Assembly: GCF_014904795.1 (NCBI RefSeq)
Contig: NZ_JACZFS010000051.1
Coordinates: 1-64,000, forward strand
Reading direction: 5' to 3'
Length of the DNA stretch: 64,000 bases
Source: Nisaea nitritireducens
GTDB taxonomy: Bacteria > Pseudomonadota > Alphaproteobacteria > Thalassobaculales > Thalassobaculaceae
Part shown: positions 61,947 to 64,000 of the stretch, in pieces
How positions within the stretch are numbered: position 1 is the first letter of the stretch
Layout of the letters: the number at the start of each line of letters is the position of its first letter
The notes under the pieces: generated by a model
What the model was told of the DNA's origin: nothing
Databases searched by the model: none
What the model saw: the letters and a program-made list of their open reading frames with translations, nothing else
Translations under genes and position numbers: made by a program

Positions 61947-64000
<2,054 letters not shown>

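Overview
The window is GC-rich chromosomal DNA from a heterotrophic, probably marine alphaproteobacterium (Rhodospirillales-like). This rests on the RpoD sequence, single-copy housekeeping genes (fabI, aroC, pdxH, sppA, rpoD), an FNR/FixK-type box and several families common in that group (DUF4170, ScfR-like regulator, MocR, polyamine-type ABC importers). Species cannot be named from the sequence. No prophage, insertion sequence or CRISPR array was seen. The left end cuts a dimethylglycine/sarcosine dehydrogenase-like gene and the right end cuts rpoD.

Layout. 1-5.8 kb: an FAD amine oxidase-like gene divergent from a complete PotABCD-type importer, with two tandem perfect hairpins behind the binding-protein gene. 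5.9-11.7 kb: small regulators, an SDR, a tandem universal stress protein with an FNR-type palindrome, pdxH, a glycine-zipper lipoprotein and a DnaJ-like co-chaperone. 11.8-17.5 kb: YihY, fabI-aroC, sppA and a secreted FliL-like protein. 17.6-21.7 kb: an acyl-CoA ligase divergent from a PhyH-cupin-M20 catabolic operon. 21.7-25.9 kb: an AT-rich leader and an orphan 1288-residue RTX protein with a DUF4347 head and near-identical DNA repeats. 25.9-34 kb: PEP mutase-like, ada, and a dehydratase-AlaX-PhzF operon divergent from a MocR regulator. 34.3-37.3 kb: a periplasmic binding protein overlapping a hybrid kinase. 37.4-41.6 kb: Pmp3, BON-MscS, DUF4112, DoxX and an adenosine deaminase-like lipoprotein.

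41.6-49 kb is a two-armed locus. Leftward: an unknown protein, RimB, RimK and an AstE-like carboxypeptidase in overlapping genes (a protein glutamylation/deglutamylation module). Rightward: a CNNM/CorC protein, an MscS-like channel, a membrane-less MgtE-like protein and a full MgtE, a divalent-cation and osmotic homeostasis operon behind an AT-rich promoter with operator-like repeats. 49.8-53.4 kb: a tRNA with CAU anticodon, then DUF4170 and aceA divergent from a ScfR/RamB-like regulator. 53.6-55.5 kb: an LpxH-like phosphoesterase and a glycosyltransferase.

The most striking region is 55.5-61.9 kb. A B12-binding radical SAM protein is divergent from a cyclic-nucleotide-binding domain fused to a CPBP-type membrane protein with altered catalytic motifs. 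Directly after comes a clear LuxP-LuxQ pair: the LuxP-like protein keeps all the residues I know to contact AI-2 in Vibrio LuxP, while the LuxQ-like kinase has a PAS domain and lacks the receiver domain of Vibrio LuxQ. No luxS, luxU or luxO is in the window. This is the best candidate for an undescribed signalling system here.
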